DNA of 33,318 nucleotides from Candidatus Methylomirabilota bacterium. GTDB lineage: Bacteria; Methylomirabilota; Methylomirabilia; Methylomirabilales; CSP1-5. The notes under the pieces were generated by a model that searched no databases, was not told the DNA's origin, and was given only the letters and a program-made list of their open reading frames with translations. Below are positions 23,146 through 31,103 of this stretch, piece after piece. Location: assembly GCA_019456075.1 (NCBI GenBank), contig VRUN01000013.1, forward strand, positions 1 to 33,318, read 5' to 3'. How positions within the stretch are numbered: the first letter of the stretch is position 1; each line of letters starts with the position of its first letter. Position numbers and translations under genes: made by a program.

Positions 23146-23817
23146 TTACGTGGGGGTCACATAAATCCGGGCGGCCACATCCCGCCCAATCGCCTGCTCC
23201 ATATCCCCGATGCGGAGAAAGATGGGGCCGTGATACGGGGCAATCCGTTTCACCTGAAGATTCACATGCGGCAACAGGCCGAGTTCTGCGAGGTATAGCA
23301 GCAATTCCGGATCTTCTTCGGGAACGCAGAAGACCGTGGCCATCGTCCCCTCTTTCAGCTCACCCAGGGTCGTGCCTGGATAGTCAAACGGAAGCCGACC
23401 GCGGCCATCAGGGATCGGGTGACCGTGGGGACAGCTCAACGGATCTTTGAGGAACTGAATCAACCGCTCTTCCACCTCTCCGCTGAGGACATGTTCAAAC
23501 TTACAGGCCTCATCATAGACCTTCTCCAAAGACAACCCCAGCACATCGGTGAGGAAGCGTTCGGCGACCCGGAGCCGACGAACCACCTGAAGCGCGATCT
23601 GCAGCCCATCTGCGGTGACGCCGACTCCCCCATCGGTTTCGGTCAACACGAAGCCCTTCTGCATCAGTCGCTTCAGCATGTCTGAGGCGGCTGGAACCGA
23701 GATCTTCAAAAAATCCGCGACCTTGGAGGTCGTTACCGGTGGAGTCGACTGCTGAAGAACAGTAATCGCCTTCAGGTACATTTCCGTCTTTTCCATCAAA
23801 CCAATGTCGTGAGTCAT
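23146..23817 (-). CDS. DtxR/MntR-family metal-dependent regulator
   Basis: A 223-residue iron- or manganese-dependent repressor. An N-terminal winged helix (about 8-75: TSKVADFLKISVPAASDMLKRLMQKGFV) is followed by the metal-binding dimerisation domain (about 78-145, with AERFLTDVLGLSLEKVYDEACKFEHVLS containing the expected Glu, Cys and His ligands) and a C-terminal FeoA/SH3-like domain (about 152-223). The ligand layout (CKFEH) suits DtxR or MntR type. It is divergent from the ferric iron importer operon, which is its likely target. GGAGAAGGG precedes the ATG. Whether it senses Fe or Mn cannot be told from sequence alone; the neighbouring iron importer favours Fe. Confidence 0.9.
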   Translation of the reverse strand: MTHDIGLMEKTEMYLKAITVLQQSTPPVTTSKVADFLKISVPAASDMLKRLMQKGFVLTETDGGVGVTADGLQIALQVVRRLRVAERFLTDVLGLSLEKVYDEACKFEHVLSGEVEERLIQFLKDPLSCPHGHPIPDGRGRLPFDYPGTTLGELKEGTMATVFCVPEEDPELLLYLAELGLLPHVNLQVKRIAPYHGPIFLRIGDMEQAIGRDVAARIYVTPT

Positions 23818-23927
23818 ACCCTTCTCCGCACCTCTGCGTCGTCAACCATGATGCCAAGTTATCTTAATTTGCTGACAAACGCCTGTCAAGACTTTCCATT
23901 GCAGTAGGCAAAATTATTCAAAAAGTC

Positions 23928-23956
23928 TTGACATTGGATACGACTAAGCTTACCTT
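23928..23956 (+). promoter_or_regulatory. Candidate promoter of the iron importer operon
   Basis: A consensus TTGACA (23928-23933) is followed after 17 bases by TACCTT (23951-23956), a weak -10. The stretch ACTAAGCTTACCTTAAGT (about 23943-23960) overlapping it is AT-rich and partly symmetric, resembling a degraded DtxR-type box, so the divergent regulator could bind here. The leader would be about 100 bases. Confidence 0.45.
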
Positions 23957-24060
23957 AAGTTCAGCAGTATAGCCTCCGTATAGAGTTATATTCATTAGTC
24001 TTTTTAGGCTTACCCGACAATTTCTTGGCCATTCCCACGGGGCATCGAACACCAAACATC

Positions 24061-25107
24061 ATGACGGATCGGAAAAGAGGGATGCGACGGCCCACGTCAA
24101 GGATAATTACCGTGCTGGCCTTAGCACTCACCCCGATATTGGTCCAATCGATATACACCCCCGAGGCCCGCGAGCCCGGCTCGGTCGTGGTCTACACTGC
24201 CCGGATCGAGAAATTGATCAAACCGATGTTCAATGCCTTTACCACCAAGACAGGCATCAAGGTCACATATTTTACGGCCAAAGCACCCGAACTCTTCGAG
24301 CGCTTGAGGGCGGAGGGCCCCCACACGCCGGCGGATGTTCTCATTACGGTGGATGCAGGGAACCTCTGGATCGCCGACCATGCCGGCTACCTGCAGGGGT
24401 TCGAATCCCCCATCATCGAGAAAAACATCCCCGCCCATCTGAGGGCCAAAGATAACGCGTGGGTAGGGCTATCGGTACGCGCCCGGCCGATCATGTACAG
24501 CACCGAGCGGGTCAAGCCGTCTGCATTGTCCACCTACGAGGCGCTCGGCGATTCCAGGTGGAGGGGACGGTTATGCCTTCGAACCTCCCGGAAGGTCTAC
24601 ACCCAGTCGCTGGTCGCCACGATGATCAAGACGCTCGGGGAGCAGCAGACCGAAGCGGTGCTCCGCGGGTGGATGAAGAACCAGCTACGCATCTTCAACA
24701 GCGACACCCAGATCCTCAAGGCCATCGCCGCCGGCCAGTGCGACGTGACGATCGCCAACACGTATTACCTTGCACGGCTCCAGGCGAAGGACCCCGGATT
24801 CCCAGTGACCGTGTTCTGGCCAAATCAAAATGGCCGCGGCGTCCATGTCAACATCTCCGGCGCCGGCGTGACGAAATACGCCACACACCGGGCGGAAGCG
24901 ATCCAACTGATCGAATTCCTCAGTTCACGCGCAGCACAGAACCTGTACGCCGATGCCAACTACGAGTACCCAGCCAACCCGGCGGCCGAGCCGGATGGGC
25001 TGATTGCCGCCTGGGGATCATACAAAGCCGACTCGGTCGACGTGGCCGCTGCCGGCGCCCTGCAGGCGGCTGCGGTCAAGCTCATGGACCGGGTCGGCTA
25101 CAAGTAA
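24061..25107 (+). CDS. fbpA: Ferric iron ABC transporter substrate-binding protein (FbpA/FutA type)
   Basis: A 348-residue periplasmic iron-binding protein. A signal segment (about 14-30, IITVLALALTPILVQS) is followed by the mature start GSVVVYTARIEKLIKPMFNAF, typical of class II ferric-binding proteins. GIKVTYFTAKAPELFERL and ADVLITVDAGNLW follow, and the paired tyrosines Tyr235-Tyr236 (ANTYYLARL) are the usual Fe(III) ligands. It should deliver Fe(III) to the permease encoded next. The ATG at 24061 is used; an ATG at 24082 is also possible, and a TTG at 24025 extends the frame without support. The ribosome site is unclear. Only about 25 bases separate it from the permease gene. Confidence 0.9.
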   Translation: MTDRKRGMRRPTSRIITVLALALTPILVQSIYTPEAREPGSVVVYTARIEKLIKPMFNAFTTKTGIKVTYFTAKAPELFERLRAEGPHTPADVLITVDAGNLWIADHAGYLQGFESPIIEKNIPAHLRAKDNAWVGLSVRARPIMYSTERVKPSALSTYEALGDSRWRGRLCLRTSRKVYTQSLVATMIKTLGEQQTEAVLRGWMKNQLRIFNSDTQILKAIAAGQCDVTIANTYYLARLQAKDPGFPVTVFWPNQNGRGVHVNISGAGVTKYATHRAEAIQLIEFLSSRAAQNLYADANYEYPANPAAEPDGLIAAWGSYKADSVDVAAAGALQAAAVKLMDRVGYK

Positions 25108-25131
25108 TGTGAGAGGGGAGTCGGTTCTGGC

Positions 25132-26856
25132 ATGGCGAGAAGCCACGTGCGGTCCATCCCACATCGCCTCCGGCTGCTAAGATCGGGGGCCCCCCGCGAC
25201 CTGTGGCCGGTGGCCGCCGGAGCGGTGGCGCTTGTCGTCGCCACCCCGATCCTCGTCGTCGTCTCTTCCATTCTGACGCCAAGTCTCGAGGTCTGGAGCC
25301 ACCTGTGGGAGACGCAGCTTGCCGAACTCGCGTGGAACACGATTGCGCTGATCACGGGTGTGGGGCTCGGGGTAGTGGTCGTGGGGACCGGCCTGGCCTG
25401 GCTGGTGACCATGTACCGCTTCCCGGGCCGAGGGATTTTCGAATGGCTGCTCATCCTCCCGCTGGCCATGCCTGCCTATGTGATCGGGTTTGTCTTTCTC
25501 GCACTCTTCGACTACGCCGGACCCGTGCAGAGCTGGCTCCGCCAAGTCTTCGGGCCGGGAGTCTGGTTTCCAGACTTCGCCTCATATGGTGGCGTCGTGT
25601 TAGTCATGACCCTCGTCCTGTACCCTTACGTGTACCTCCTCGCACGCGCCGCGTTTCTTGAGCAGTCGGAGACGACACTAGAGGCCGCCCGCGCCCTCGG
25701 GGCGAGCAGGTTTCGGGCCTTCTGGAAGGTGATGATACCCCTCGCCCGACCCTCCATCGTGGCCGGGGTGACGCTCGCCCTGATGGAGGCCCTATCGGAC
25801 TTCGGCACAGTGGCCATCTACGGCTTCGACACCTTTACGGTGGCCATCTACCGCATCTGGTTTGGCCTGTTTGACCGGGGGGCCGCGACGGAGCTGGCGA
25901 GCGTGCTTCTCTTTTTCACGCTCACCCTGTATCTCCTCGAGCGGGCCCTGCGCGGTCGCGCCCGTTTCTATCAGACCGATGGCAAGGTCCGGCCTCCGAC
26001 TCCGAAAAGACTCACCGGCTGGAAGGCCTGGACCGCCAGCGGGGCGGCCAGCCTTGTCGTTGGGGTGGCGCTCGGTTTGCCGGTCGCCCAACTCCTCTAC
26101 TGGACCGTGACGGCGCTGGGTGGCCCGGACTACGATGACCGCTACCCGGCATTCATGTTCAATACCTTGACCCTCGGGACCATCAGTGCGATCCTGGCGG
26201 TGGGCGCCGCCGTGGTGGTGGCCTACGGCCTCCGTCTCAGCCGGAACCGGATCGTGACCACCTTTGGCCGCATCGCGAACATGGGATACGCCCTTCCAGG
26301 CTCGGTCATCGCCGTTGGAGTCCTGGCGCCGCTCGCCTTCGTGGACCACGGCCTAGACGCCTTCCTGCAAGCCACCTGGGGCATCTCGAGCGGCCTCGTC
26401 CTCACCGGGTCGATGGTTGGCCTGCTGTTTGCGTACTTGGTCCGATTCCTAGCAGTGAGCTGCCAAACCGTGGAGGCCAGCCTCATCAAGGTGACCCCAA
26501 GTATGGACATGGCGGCTCGCTCGCTTGGGGCAAGTAAAGGCGAAGTGCTTTGGCGGGTCCATCTCCCCCTGATCCGCGGCGGCCTGTGTACCGCCGCCAT
26601 CCTCGTATTCGTGGATGTCATCAAGGAGATGCCGGCCACCCTGCTTTTAAGACCCTTTGGATACGAAACCCTCGCGGTCAGAATTTGGCAGCTCACTTCC
26701 GAGTCCCTGTGGGAAGCCGCGGCGCTCCCGGCACTCACTATCGTGGCAGCAGGGATATTACCGGTTCTGTTCCTTGCACGGAGCAGCGCGCGTCCCCGGG
26801 TGGGAGAATGGGACGACGGGACAGGGGGTGAGGGGAAACATTCGAGGATGCCATGA
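25132..26856 (+). CDS. fbpB: Ferric iron ABC transporter permease, two-domain (FbpB type)
   Basis: A 574-residue inner-membrane permease made of two fused BPD-transport halves, as usual for FbpB/AfuB/FutB, with about twelve helices. The first half includes LPLAMPAYVIGFVFLALFDY, then the ATPase-contact EAA loop EAARALGASRFRAFWKVMIPLARPSI (about 183-208). The second half includes NMGYALPGSVIAVGVLAPLAF and the second EAA-type loop AARSLGASKGEVLWRVHLPLIRGG (about 462-485). A GAGGGGAG lies upstream of the ATG at 25132. Its stop overlaps the start of the ATPase gene by 4 bases (ATGA). Iron specificity is inferred from the binding protein and the family. Confidence 0.93.
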   Translation: MARSHVRSIPHRLRLLRSGAPRDLWPVAAGAVALVVATPILVVVSSILTPSLEVWSHLWETQLAELAWNTIALITGVGLGVVVVGTGLAWLVTMYRFPGRGIFEWLLILPLAMPAYVIGFVFLALFDYAGPVQSWLRQVFGPGVWFPDFASYGGVVLVMTLVLYPYVYLLARAAFLEQSETTLEAARALGASRFRAFWKVMIPLARPSIVAGVTLALMEALSDFGTVAIYGFDTFTVAIYRIWFGLFDRGAATELASVLLFFTLTLYLLERALRGRARFYQTDGKVRPPTPKRLTGWKAWTASGAASLVVGVALGLPVAQLLYWTVTALGGPDYDDRYPAFMFNTLTLGTISAILAVGAAVVVAYGLRLSRNRIVTTFGRIANMGYALPGSVIAVGVLAPLAFVDHGLDAFLQATWGISSGLVLTGSMVGLLFAYLVRFLAVSCQTVEASLIKVTPSMDMAARSLGASKGEVLWRVHLPLIRGGLCTAAILVFVDVIKEMPATLLLRPFGYETLAVRIWQLTSESLWEAAALPALTIVAAGILPVLFLARSSARPRVGEWDDGTGGEGKHSRMP

Positions 26857-27905
26857 GGCTTCTCTGTCTTGAAGGATTGACGAAGCGGTTTTCGCTTCAG
26901 GATCTGCCCGCACTGGACAACCTGTCGCTGCAAGCAGGGCCGGGCGAGATCATTGCGCTCCTCGGGCCCAGCGGCAGCGGCAAGACCACCGTACTCCGCC
27001 TCATCGCTGGCTTTGAGAAGCCGGATACCGGCGTGGTCGAGATCGGCGGTGAGATTATGGCGAATCACAAGGTCTTTGTCCCACCCGAAGTCCGGGGGGT
27101 CGGCATGGTCTTTCAGGAATACGCCCTCTTCCCACATCTCACCGTCGAGGACAATATCGCCTTTGGCCTCCAGCAACCGGACCCTCTGACCCGGACTCAA
27201 CGGGTCACGGGGATGCTCGAGACCGTAGGCCTCGGCCCCTTTGCCAGGCGCTACCCCCACGAACTGTCTGGGGGCCAGCAACAGCGGGTCGCACTGGCGC
27301 GTGCCTTAGCCCCCCGTCCTTCGGTCCTCCTCCTCGACGAACCCTTTAGCAACCTGGACACCGACCTGATGGCGCAGATGCACCAAGAGGTGTACACCAT
27401 CCTCCGGGAGCTTGGAACCACCGCTCTCTTCGTGACCCACGATCAGGAAGAGGCCTTTATGATTGCGGACCGGGTTGGGATCCTGAATCAGGGAAGATTG
27501 GAGCAGTTCGGCGGGCCCGAGGAGATCTATCACCGACCAGCGACCCGATTCGTCGCCCGTTTTGTGGGAAAGGCTGACTTCCTCCCTGGCCGGGTGACAG
27601 CAGAGGGGATCGAGACCGAAGTCGGCTACCTCCCCAACACCCCAAAGTTCCCCACAGGGACTCGGGTGGAGGTTATGATCCGCCCCGACCACATCGAGCT
27701 GATCCCCGACCCGATGGGCAGCGGCATGGTTCTTTCGCGACAATTCCGAGGGCAGGACTATCTCGTCGCGGTCCAGCTCCCCTCAGGAGCAACCATTCAT
27801 AGTCACCAACCATCCACCCTCACCTTTTACCCAGGACATCGGGCTAAAGTCATAGCGCGGCCCACCCACGTGGTGGCTTTCTTAGCGACCAAACCGTGGC
27901 TCTGA
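26853..27905 (+). CDS. fbpC: Ferric iron ABC transporter ATP-binding protein (FbpC type)
   Basis: A 350-residue ATPase. Walker A GPSGSGKTT (about 38-46), the Q loop in MVFQEYALFPHLT (about 85-97), signature LSGGQQQR (about 139-146), Walker B VLLLDEPFSNLD (about 159-170) and switch His in FVTHDQEEA (about 193-201) are all intact. The C-terminal part (about 240-350) is a TOBE-type regulatory domain, as in FbpC, PotA and related importers. It is coupled to the permease gene by an ATGA overlap. The next gene follows 41 bases on, so the periplasmic Ftr1-like protein is probably in the same transcript. Confidence 0.95.
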   Translation: MRLLCLEGLTKRFSLQDLPALDNLSLQAGPGEIIALLGPSGSGKTTVLRLIAGFEKPDTGVVEIGGEIMANHKVFVPPEVRGVGMVFQEYALFPHLTVEDNIAFGLQQPDPLTRTQRVTGMLETVGLGPFARRYPHELSGGQQQRVALARALAPRPSVLLLDEPFSNLDTDLMAQMHQEVYTILRELGTTALFVTHDQEEAFMIADRVGILNQGRLEQFGGPEEIYHRPATRFVARFVGKADFLPGRVTAEGIETEVGYLPNTPKFPTGTRVEVMIRPDHIELIPDPMGSGMVLSRQFRGQDYLVAVQLPSGATIHSHQPSTLTFYPGHRAKVIARPTHVVAFLATKPWL

Positions 27906-27946
27906 GACACGAGCCCGGAGCCTGCGAGCAAGGAGGAACGAAAGTC

Positions 27947-28879
27947 ATGCGGCAGGCAGCAACAGCTCTCTCACTCCTTGCGATCCTCCTGAGCCCTTCT
28001 TCATCTGCCGCGCAGGTCGCCGAGGCTACGTTTTCTGCCCACTACTTGCGTTGGGCGGTCAATATCGAGCTGATGAAAGGGCATCTTGTCTCGTCCCTTG
28101 AAAACCTCCGTGTAGGAGAGAAAGCTTTATCCCTCGTGCACGCGAGTCATCCGGTTTCAGAACAGTTCGATTTCGTTGCGCCCCCTCTCAGGGCTCGCAG
28201 CCCTGGCTTTGAGATTCGAGTCCAAAGGCTTCTGATCGGGCTGCAGGAGAAATTGGACGGGGGCGTACAGGCGATGGAGTACGAGCGCATACTCGCACAG
28301 ATGTTCGCCGTTCTCGACCAGGCACTGAAAATGCTTGTCCCGGGGGACATCCTGGCCGAGCCGGGTTTCCAGGCCGCGGTCATCTCACACCTGTGCCAAA
28401 TTGCAAGCCAGGAGTATCACGAGGGCGTGCACGACGGGCGTGTAGTGACCGTCGTCGAGTATCAGGACGCGTATGGGTTCGTCCAGCGGGCACAGGCCCT
28501 GGCCAACAATAATTTGAAAGGACAGCTGCCGGCAGCGGTATTCGACCTGCTCTCTCAGATGGCAGAAGCTTTTCCTTCCGTGACCCCACCAGAGCGCCCC
28601 CTCCCGCCAGCGAAGGTCTCTGCCGCCGCCCAACATCTTACTCAGGCCATCTCAGGTATGGCCGGTGAGCACCTGAGCGCTGAGGTGGAGCCGGAGCGGG
28701 AAATCGCGGCAATTCGAAACCTTCTTGGCCAAATCCAGCAGGCCTATCGCATCGGGGAGGTCCGGCGTGCGAAGGAGCTCACCGCACTGATGTATCTGGA
28801 TCACTTCGAGAAGATCGAAGGCGACCTGATCGACAAGGCGCTGGAGCTGAATAATACGCTGGAACCCATACTGGGATGA
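27947..28879 (+). CDS. Secreted protein resembling the periplasmic domain of Ftr1 iron permeases
   Basis: A 310-residue exported helical protein: signal peptide MRQAATALSLLAILLSPSSSAAQ, then helical repeats. The segments HEGVHDGRVVTVVEYQDAYGFVQRAQAL (about 158-185) and IQQAYRIGEVRRAKELTALMYLDHFEKIEGDL (about 260-292) resemble the N-terminal periplasmic domain found fused ahead of the membrane part of bacterial Ftr1-type iron permeases. The membrane part, with its REXXE motifs, is absent. The frame stops inside what looks like the end of this domain, and the next overlapping ORF supplies the rest. AAGGAGG about 11 bases before the ATG at 27947 sets the start. Following fbpABC, it may be a periplasmic iron-handling partner. 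Homology is from pattern memory and is moderate. Confidence 0.65.
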   Translation: MRQAATALSLLAILLSPSSSAAQVAEATFSAHYLRWAVNIELMKGHLVSSLENLRVGEKALSLVHASHPVSEQFDFVAPPLRARSPGFEIRVQRLLIGLQEKLDGGVQAMEYERILAQMFAVLDQALKMLVPGDILAEPGFQAAVISHLCQIASQEYHEGVHDGRVVTVVEYQDAYGFVQRAQALANNNLKGQLPAAVFDLLSQMAEAFPSVTPPERPLPPAKVSAAAQHLTQAISGMAGEHLSAEVEPEREIAAIRNLLGQIQQAYRIGEVRRAKELTALMYLDHFEKIEGDLIDKALELNNTLEPILG

Positions 28880-29004
28880 AGATCCGTCAGTTAATCATTG
28901 CCAAGGCTCCTCCGGAGGAGGTAGAGAGCGTGATCGCCCAGGCGCTCCCAGCCCTGGCCGAGGCCGAGAAGGTCCTCAGCAAGAGATCCAGCGACCGCCA
29001 GTAG
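28876..29004 (+). CDS. Small ORF continuing the Ftr1-like domain in another frame
   Basis: A 42-codon ORF starts at the ATG overlapping the stop of the upstream gene (ATGA, 28876-28879). It reads MKIRQLIIAKAPPEEVESVI then ALPALAEAEKVLSK, a helical hairpin. In Ftr1-linked periplasmic domains the YLDxFE helix is normally followed by a helix and a segment of the form GAPxEEVExxIxxL, which this ORF resembles. The two ORFs therefore look like one domain split by a single-base frame change. It could be a separately translated subunit, a programmed frameshift, a mutation or a sequence error. Confidence 0.5.
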   Translation: MKIRQLIIAKAPPEEVESVIAQALPALAEAEKVLSKRSSDRQ

Positions 29005-29147
29005 GAGAGGCGATAAGGTTTCACGAAGGCGAGAAGAGATGAAATGAGGGACCCCGGACGTCTGTAACTCAGGGAGAGAGAACACGTCTAAGCGTCTTTC
29101 GAGCTTCGAAAGCAGCCTGTCGGCGAAAGAGGCAGAGTCAAGCTGGT

Positions 29148-29954
29148 TTAGGGCAGTTCGGCCGTGGGGGGTACCTCGGTAGGCAGGTGGATGTCACGAA
29201 CGACCTGTCCGGGCTCCCCCAGCGGGGGCAGCGACCGCCCATTTAGGGTCAGCTCTACGCCGCCTGCGTTCCCAACCGTCACGACAAATCCATCCTGAGC
29301 ACGCCACTCCCAGGTCTCTCCAGCCTGGAGAAGGACGTCCCGGGTCTCCCGGCCGTCAATCGTGACGAGCATCCAGGTCATTTCCTGCGTCTTGGCGCGT
29401 AACGTGTAGGTCGCCTTCGGCGCATCGGATGGCACGGATTCTTTGGGCGGGGTCGGGGTCACCTTGGCAGGTCGATCCGCTGGAGCTGCAGAGGTCTCCC
29501 GAGTCCTGGGGAGCGTCCTGACGGGTGGCTCCACCCTCACTGATTCAGGTTTTTCGGCACGCTCGGGACGATTGGCCAGCAGGGAAAGCGCGATGAAAAC
29601 GGAGGGGACCAAAAAGGCCAGCACGAGGAGCGCCGGAAGGAGCCGACGGACGGAGAGGGTGACGGTCCGTTTCACCGGAAAGACCGCCAGCGAACCACGG
29701 TCGCGGGAGATCTGCTGCACGAAGCGGCGCTTCACTTCCTGGATATCTAGGTCGAGAAAGGTCGCGTATTCCCCGAGGAAGCGGATAAGGTAGTGCTCAT
29801 CCGGGAGGAGGCGGTAGTCGTCCTCTTCCATAGCCGCAAGGAAGACGGCTTTAATTCGGGTGGCCGCCGCTGCCTCCTCCCGGCTGATTCTACGGGCCTC
29901 TCGGGCCGCCCGCAGCAACTCGCCAACCGTCTTTTTCTCGTCCTGCTCCATCAC
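29148..29954 (-). CDS. rodZ: RodZ-like helix-turn-helix membrane protein
   Basis: A 268-residue single-pass membrane protein. An N-terminal HTH_25 domain (about 8-78: TVGELLRAAREARRISREEAAAATRIK, then DEHYLIRFLGEYATFLDLD) lies in the cytoplasm, followed by a basic stretch, one membrane helix (about 105-128), a Pro/Arg-rich linker (about 130-180) and a C-terminal DUF4115-type beta domain (about 183-262: TYTLRAKTQEMTWMLVTIDG). This is the layout of the cell-shape protein RodZ, which anchors MreB. Adjacent ATGs leave the start ambiguous by one codon. A 7-base repeat array begins 5 bases upstream of the start and occupies the place of the ribosome site. No mreB is in the window. Confidence 0.88.
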   Translation of the reverse strand: MMEQDEKKTVGELLRAAREARRISREEAAAATRIKAVFLAAMEEDDYRLLPDEHYLIRFLGEYATFLDLDIQEVKRRFVQQISRDRGSLAVFPVKRTVTLSVRRLLPALLVLAFLVPSVFIALSLLANRPERAEKPESVRVEPPVRTLPRTRETSAAPADRPAKVTPTPPKESVPSDAPKATYTLRAKTQEMTWMLVTIDGRETRDVLLQAGETWEWRAQDGFVVTVGNAGGVELTLNGRSLPPLGEPGQVVRDIHLPTEVPPTAELP

Positions 29955-29959
29955 GACCC

Positions 29960-30051
29960 ATGGTTCATGGTTTATGGTTCATGGTTCAGAGAAAAACGAT
30001 TTCATCATGGCTATGTCGCAGCCCTGAACTCTGAACGCTCACCCCTGAACC
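29960..30051. repeat. 7-base inverted-repeat element between the HAD and RodZ-like genes
   Basis: The left arm is four ATGGTTC-type heptads (29960-29987). The right arm is four heptads of CTGAAC(C/T/G) type, one diverged (30024-30051). They face each other across 36 bases. The right arm supplies the TGA stop codon of the HAD gene (30039-30041), and the left arm abuts the RodZ-like start. The design matches the element inside copA at 20829-20896. Confidence 0.75.
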
Positions 30052-30815
30052 TCTTCGAGGATCTGGGGAAGCTCCCCAAGGGCCTCCATAGCGCGCACTC
30101 GCCCGTCTTTGGGAAGGGAGACCTCCGATGAACCGAGGTGCACCGCCCACATCCCCACCCCCCGTGCTCCGTGGATGTCGGTGGAGACGGTATCCCCTAC
30201 ATGAAGGGCATGATCCGGGGAGATTCCCAGAGGCTCGAGGGTCAGATGGAAGATCTTTGGGTCGGGTTTCCGGATCCCCACCACGTCAGAAAAAGTCAAC
30301 ACATCAAAATGTTCAAGGATCCCCAGGCGACGGAGAATGATCTTGAGCATCGTCCCCGGGACCCGGCCGGTGTTACAGATGAGGCCCAATCGGTACTGCC
30401 CCGTGAGCCCGCTGAGGAGCTCTATGGCTCCATGGTTCAGAAGAGGCAGTGCTTGAAGAACGGCGGAGACATACGCCCACTCCAGGTTGGCCAGGGCCAT
30501 GCGATCCTGGGGCATTTCCCACCCATCATCCAGTGCCTCGAGGAAGAACCGCACCTGTTCCTCAGCACCCGCGTCCTCATGCCGCGCCCAGACCTCCTGG
30601 AGCCGTTCTCCCACCTTGTCATGGGCTCTCTCGACCTGGTCAAGGGTACCCGGGTACTCCTGACTTTGGAGGAACACATAGAGGTTCCGGATCCTGGCCT
30701 CTTTGACCCTCCGGGCCGACTCGGAGGTCTCCCGGATCAACGTATCCCACAAATCAAAGGTAATTGCTTGAATCACGGCTATCTTCTCTGCCCCGGGCCA
30801 ACAACACGCTAGCAT
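30039..30815 (-). CDS. HAD-superfamily hydrolase
   Basis: A 258-residue haloacid-dehalogenase-type phosphatase. Motif I is FDLWDTLI (about 20-27) with the nucleophile Asp and the Asp two turns on; motif II lies near LGLICNTG (about 141-148, Thr in place of the usual Ser is allowed); motif III Lys is in FSDVVGIRKPDPKIFH (about 174-189); motif IV is ALHVGDTVSTDIHGARGVG (about 201-219). A helical cap lies between motifs I and II. The substrate is unknown. The ATG at 30815 has AAGGAGG close upstream; the longer frame to 30902 and a GTG nearer the domain are less likely. The stop codon lies inside a 7-base repeat array, so the C-terminus (EEVQG) may have been altered by the repeat. Confidence 0.9.
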   Translation of the reverse strand: MLACCWPGAEKIAVIQAITFDLWDTLIRETSESARRVKEARIRNLYVFLQSQEYPGTLDQVERAHDKVGERLQEVWARHEDAGAEEQVRFFLEALDDGWEMPQDRMALANLEWAYVSAVLQALPLLNHGAIELLSGLTGQYRLGLICNTGRVPGTMLKIILRRLGILEHFDVLTFSDVVGIRKPDPKIFHLTLEPLGISPDHALHVGDTVSTDIHGARGVGMWAVHLGSSEVSLPKDGRVRAMEALGELPQILEEVQG

Positions 30816-31103
30816 ACCCCTCCTTCTAACTAAAGACAACTCTGGAGGGATATTGGGCAATCTTAACCGGCATTGTCTCGAGCCATCCTTTCGACTCAGC
30901 ATTCCAAGCCCTTAAAAAACCGGGGTATAGGGATGCAAGAACGGCCCCGCTCTGGCACGATGATTGCTAGTCATCCCGTAAGGCACATCCCGGGAGTGGA
31001 AAATCCGTCCCCAAAGAGATTGGGGGGGCGATCGTCCGACCGAAAGAGTCCCCTCCCCGGGGGAATTTCCTGTCACCACAGAGAAAAAAAGGGAGAGAAA
31101 ACT

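Noticed and set aside
30873-31103. ATG at 30873 as start of the DUF4388 protein
   Set aside because: The extra 77 residues are low quality and overlap the upstream leader of the HAD gene; GTG 31104 has a ribosome site and begins the domain.
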